Shown here: piece after piece, positions 60,320 to 64,000 of the stretch
Numbering within the stretch: position 1 is the first letter of the stretch
Layout of the letters: the number at the start of each line of letters is the position of its first letter
From: Xestospongia bergquistia
Lineage: Eukaryota; Porifera; Demospongiae; Haplosclerida; Petrosiidae
Direction: 5' to 3'
Assembly: GCA_963965975.1 (NCBI GenBank)
Contig: OZ014412.1
Location: 3,908,501-3,972,500 of the forward strand
DNA length: 64,000 nt
Notes under the pieces: model-generated
Databases searched by the model: none
The model's input: only the letters and a program-made list of their open reading frames with translations
Told to the model about the DNA's origin: nothing
Made by a program: the position numbers and the translations under genes

Positions 60320-62900
60320 ATAATATAATATTAATATTAGGGTTTATTGGTCCAATTTAACTGTAGTAATGTTGATATTTTATTGTTTTGTGACAAATTG
60401 CAAGCTACAACTGTCAATGAATTCATCGGTATTTACATCCAGTATATACAAAGTTGTCAGGTCCAAGCTATTCCTGGTCCATAGTTGTGTCCATATCGAG
60501 CATTTGAAGAATTTTATGTTAAGAGCTGACTTCTCTTATGGAGAAGATATTGATGGAAGGTGATGATATTGGAGGAGAGAGTATCAGAAAGATTGCTTAC
60601 TTTGACAGTGCTGAACGTTTTTTTTCCAAAGTCTATACTTGAGATAAAACTTGTATGGTAACCTATTGTTGTCCTAGTAACTGTGCTGTTCAAGTAAAAA
60701 CTATATTGAGAAAACTGCTAGGGTAGTGTTTGGAATGTTAGAAAAATAAGTAAGTATTATATGTTTTACTTAGTAATAATAAAATGCGGTTAGTTGATCA
60801 TAATACATAATACTGCATAATGTGGTTATTAAAAGTATGTAAACTATTATGTTATATATTACATAACAACACATATAAATACACTGTATTGTGTTAACAG
60901 ATATGAACTACAATTAATATTGTCATAATGATGTAATCAATTCATTTGAATTATGATGAAATGTCATTTAGATAACAAAGTTCTAAACAAAATCAAATAG
61001 AAGTGATATTGGGAAATGATCATTAACAAGACTTTCACTACTTGAATGAGAGTACACCAAATAAATGGATCATTCTTCTTAAGATTCTGTTCCTATTCAA
61101 AGAACAATTTGCTTAGGTAATTATCAGGGACATCATTAGGATTTTTTTGTACTTACTAAATTTATTCACCAGTTGTTTTAAGTCTGATATTAATAAAAAA
61201 GTATTTATTAAACAAATGTAATGTAACTAACTCTTAAGTTCTCTTTGACAAGGATGTTGATTAATGTTTGCTGAATTAGCAAAATATTATTAATATACAA
61301 TTAATTTATTAAACAGATCTTACAAAATTTAAAGTCAACTTTGACCACAGATGGTAAAAAATGAATAGAATATCTCTACTGATTGAAACTCATTTGACAG
61401 ACTAATAAGTTAGACAGAACAAATGTTATCCTTGTAACCATGAATGATATTTCATCTAATTAGACATACCTTTGAAGTAAAATATGACATGTCCTGCCCA
61501 GTGTGAGCTTTTCCACAACAAAGTAAGGGACCTTTCTTGATGAAAGTATGTAATAATATTGTGGTACAATCACACTTAACAACCTCTTTTAGTTGAATGC
61601 ATGAACCTCCTCTTGGAACAGGCTCATTTCTTCTATTCTTAATTTGTCTATAAATTTCACATTGTATCATTTTATATTACTTGTATCAAATTCTACACAT
61701 ATCACCATATGTACTATAGTGTAATATAACAGTAGATAATACTTAGTCTAGTCTTACATCACTACTTGCATTACTTATCTTTCAAAATGTGCTGACTATA
61801 TTGATTAAACTATAATTATTAATTATCAGTACATGACAAAACCAATTTTTGATAAAAGTGGGATTAGAATAAATGTCATGGATGGATCTTTAAGATGTAC
61901 TTATTATACTCTAGCAGGTTACATTGTATATTGTGATAGTCTCATTAAGATGTTATACTGTAATTGTGGTCATCTCATTTGTGTATACACAATAAATGCT
62001 AAAAGTTCACTATTTTATTCCATGCTGATTTCCACTGTCTTCATTCTCTAGTGATAAGTTACTATTATCATTGTTTTTGTTTATTTCTCTTTTATAAGTA
62101 AAAGCCTTATTTATTGATGTCAACATTTAAATAGAGAAGGAACAAAGTCCCTAATGAATACTCCAATAGGTTTGATATTTCTGATCATAACATTATTAAT
62201 TCCTCTTGTTCGTTCAGTAGTTTCCATTATATGATTAGTGTTTACTAGATAGTAATTATTCTGCTTTACATACATTCACAAATAAATTCATGTGTATGAT
62301 CTTTTATGACATTCATTTCCTTCAGTTCATGCACTATTGTATGTAATGTACTATAATAAATGTCAGCAATAAGTAAAATTTAAATTGTAACCTACTTGTA
62401 CATAAGAAATATTATGTATTCCTGTCACAATGTACTCATATACTTTATACATTTGATATAATATATTAGATTTATTGACCAACAAGGCAAAACCCTAAAC
62501 ATATTTCCCCTTAAAGGTTAATGAAGTAATAACCCACAAGACAATCCTACTCAATACCACACAAGCTATACTGGTTATATGTACACCTATGTTAATGTAT
62601 ATATGTTCTATATTGACAAGTAGTGTATATGATTATTATGACCTGGTTACAACCTATTCATTGTCATTTGGTTGGATACATGCCTACAAAATACATTGAC
62701 AGCATATACTGTTTTGATTACTAGTTACAATAGAATTGACAGTCTTCTTAGAAAGGGTATGTATGTGGTATGTAGGATTGTCCTATAAGGTTGTCCATGC
62801 TATGCTTTGGTCCTATTATACATTGACAGCCCTCATGTATAGGCTCAGTATCCATTTTAATAAGATATCAAAGAGAACCTTATAGCTTTGACAATTAACT
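60320..62900. repeat. Segmental duplication, copy 2 (pair of 51.6-53.0 kb)
   Basis: It has the same order of elements as copy 1, but includes about 1 kb (61598-62622) between the cysteine exon and the shared tail block that copy 1 lacks. Conservation is highest over the cysteine exon (61388-61597), with only a few differences in about 208 bases. Confidence 0.8.
61470..61670 (-). CDS. Unassigned first exon with cysteine pairs, 67 codons
   Basis: On the minus strand an ATG at 61670 opens MIQCEIYRQIKNRR, NEPVPRGGSCIQLKEVV, KCDCTTILLHTFIKK and GPLLCCGKAHTGQDMSYF, ending in phase 0 at a donor (AAAG|GTATGTC) at 61470. It is the most protein-like frame outside the receptors: mixed composition, five cysteines, no low complexity. 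The copy at 52504-52633 preserves the same residues. Downstream exons were not identified. I do not recognise the family. It could be a small conserved gene or a captured exon. Confidence 0.4.
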
Positions 62901-63194
62901 TCAAAACTTTCAAGTGCCAATCAGTATACTATTAATATGAAACAGTATAGTCTTTAATACTTCTCTGTGTCTAATCCTATACTATATACAATGAGAATGG
63001 CAATGATTAGCTTAAAATCAACCAATGTAGTTTTTCAATGAATTATTTCTACTATAAACAAATAGTGAATATGTTTTGGTACTTAAATGGAATATGAATA
63101 ATTGATTTGTTTCCTTTGATGGCTGTACAAGTTGTTTGTAAACAAGAAATGAATATGTCTTAGTATGAAATAGTAATAAGTAAGTAACTCTATA
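62901..63194. other. Short gene-free stretch
   Basis: Bases 63050-63190 are related to the tandem repeat at 36268-36490. Nothing else is supported. Confidence 0.45.
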
Positions 63195-63481
63195 TAACCT
63201 CCTCTACCTACAGTAGTAACATATCATTGATGTGTTCTCCAGTATGTAATAGTACAGTAATTGGATGTACATATGATATACCTAGTGGTATATATAATAT
63301 GTATGTATATGATATTGAAGAGGAGGATACATTATCAGATGACTGGGCAATATCATATACTAATATCACTATTACTGGATTGAAACCAACTTACTCATAT
63401 CCTTGTCAAGTTATAAATTCTATATCGAGCCCTGTTACTATAGTTACAGTATCAGTTGTTATACAGAAATATGTGCATTAG
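63195..63481 (+). pseudogene. Solo central cysteine-module cassette
   Basis: It begins at the pyrimidine-rich cctctacctacag boundary and stays open through ISLMCSPVCNSTVIGC, GIYNMYVYDIEEED and NITITGLKPT into a different stalk with a stop at 63481. The first half of the module is absent. About 150 bases on is a scrap of the C-type tail exon. Confidence 0.7.
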
Positions 63482-63606
63482 TTAGTAAACATGTTTTAAC
63501 TTGTTTTATCGATAAAACAATATACTAATATACTATAACGTAATATACTATAACGTAACACTGATCAATATTATTGTGTGTGTGTATGTGATGTATTATT
63601 ACATTA

Positions 63607-63645
63607 CAGGTACCATCTACTAATAGATACTGTCCCTCTATATGT
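63607..63645 (+). pseudogene. Scrap of the C-type tail exon
   Basis: After an acceptor-like ttacag the bases for GTI-PLTDTVP match the tail exon of receptor C with a deletion. It lies in the correct order after the cassette at 63195-63481, so the two are likely one decayed gene end. Confidence 0.55.
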
Positions 63646-64000
63646 ATTCACTAATATGTCTGCTTATAGAAAGATGTTTTGTTTGTACATATGAATGTTG
63701 GATATACAAATAATCAATATTCATAGATAGATGTCGTAAGTCTTCTAACATTGATCTCCCAAAGTTTAAAAATAATTCATAATTATAAAATGCTTAATCA
63801 TTTATAAATGAAACCATCAACAAACAATTCCCAGAAGTTCACTGGCTTATCATTTCTCCTGAGAATACAATATTACATCATAGCTGTCATGATGCATAAG
63901 GAAAATGTTATGTTAGTATTCAGAATTATTCAGCTGTTATCCATTTCTATTGTACATTATCATCAGTACAATGGAATGAATGGTACATATAAAGATGTCA

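Noticed and set aside
1-64000. tRNA, rRNA and virus-derived elements
   Set aside because: No tRNA box pair, rRNA segment, reverse transcriptase, integrase, capsid-like frame or long terminal repeats were recognised by eye. A covariance-model and profile search would be needed to exclude small or very old ones.

Overview
The window looks like AT-rich animal nuclear DNA, most likely from a demosponge. The grounds are inference, not an alignment: many introns are only 44-52 bases, coding exons are isolated in roughly 70% AT sequence, and single-pass receptors combine immunoglobulin (Ig), fibronectin type III (FN3) and Death domains. No rRNA, tRNA, CRISPR, bacterial operon or virus-derived element was seen.

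The main content is a local family of single-pass membrane receptors. Receptor A (4257-7524, plus strand) reads cleanly through ten exons to 694 residues: signal peptide, Ig, FN3, a membrane-proximal cysteine-rich module, a transmembrane helix, a cytoplasmic tail rich in YxxL/I/V motifs, and a Death domain. Receptor B (16111-13557, minus strand) faces it tail to tail. Its ectodomain is intact, but its tail is decayed and its Death domain is shortened. Receptor C (53935-55985, plus strand) shares the ectodomain plan but has a different transmembrane segment and a short tail with two YxN motifs and no Death domain; its Ig exon is broken. The family therefore has one ectodomain plan and at least two signalling tails.

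From about 17 kb onward the window is a mosaic of receptor pieces. I count eleven copies of the cysteine-rich module, seven of the Death-domain exon, four of the Ig exon, and several of the short-tail exon, on both strands. Many are solo. A central part of the cysteine module, about 200 bases, recurs with nearly the same edges and stays open and well conserved while its surroundings have diverged. Larger duplications can be traced: 33.1-34.4 kb with 45.9-48.3 kb, 51.6-53.0 kb with 60.3-62.9 kb, and 32.2-32.6 kb with 59.8-60.2 kb.

Between 20 and 27.3 kb on the minus strand lie decayed exons of a nitrilase-family omega-amidase (NIT2-like) gene, in at least two and probably three copies. From 28.05 to 32.17 kb are two 46-base satellite arrays in opposite orientation with a 1.7 kb spacer, each with higher-order periodicity. 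Small inverted-repeat DNA elements (MITE-like) occur at 1.3, 10.1, 45.5, 47.5 and 49.7 kb. A duplicated block at 52 and 61 kb carries an unrecognised, well-conserved cysteine-containing exon.

The intact genes would act at the cell surface: the ectodomain would bind an unknown ligand and signal through tyrosine motifs and/or a Death domain. The mosaic around them suggests a birth-and-death or gene-conversion locus, as in recognition-receptor families. That interpretation is inference.
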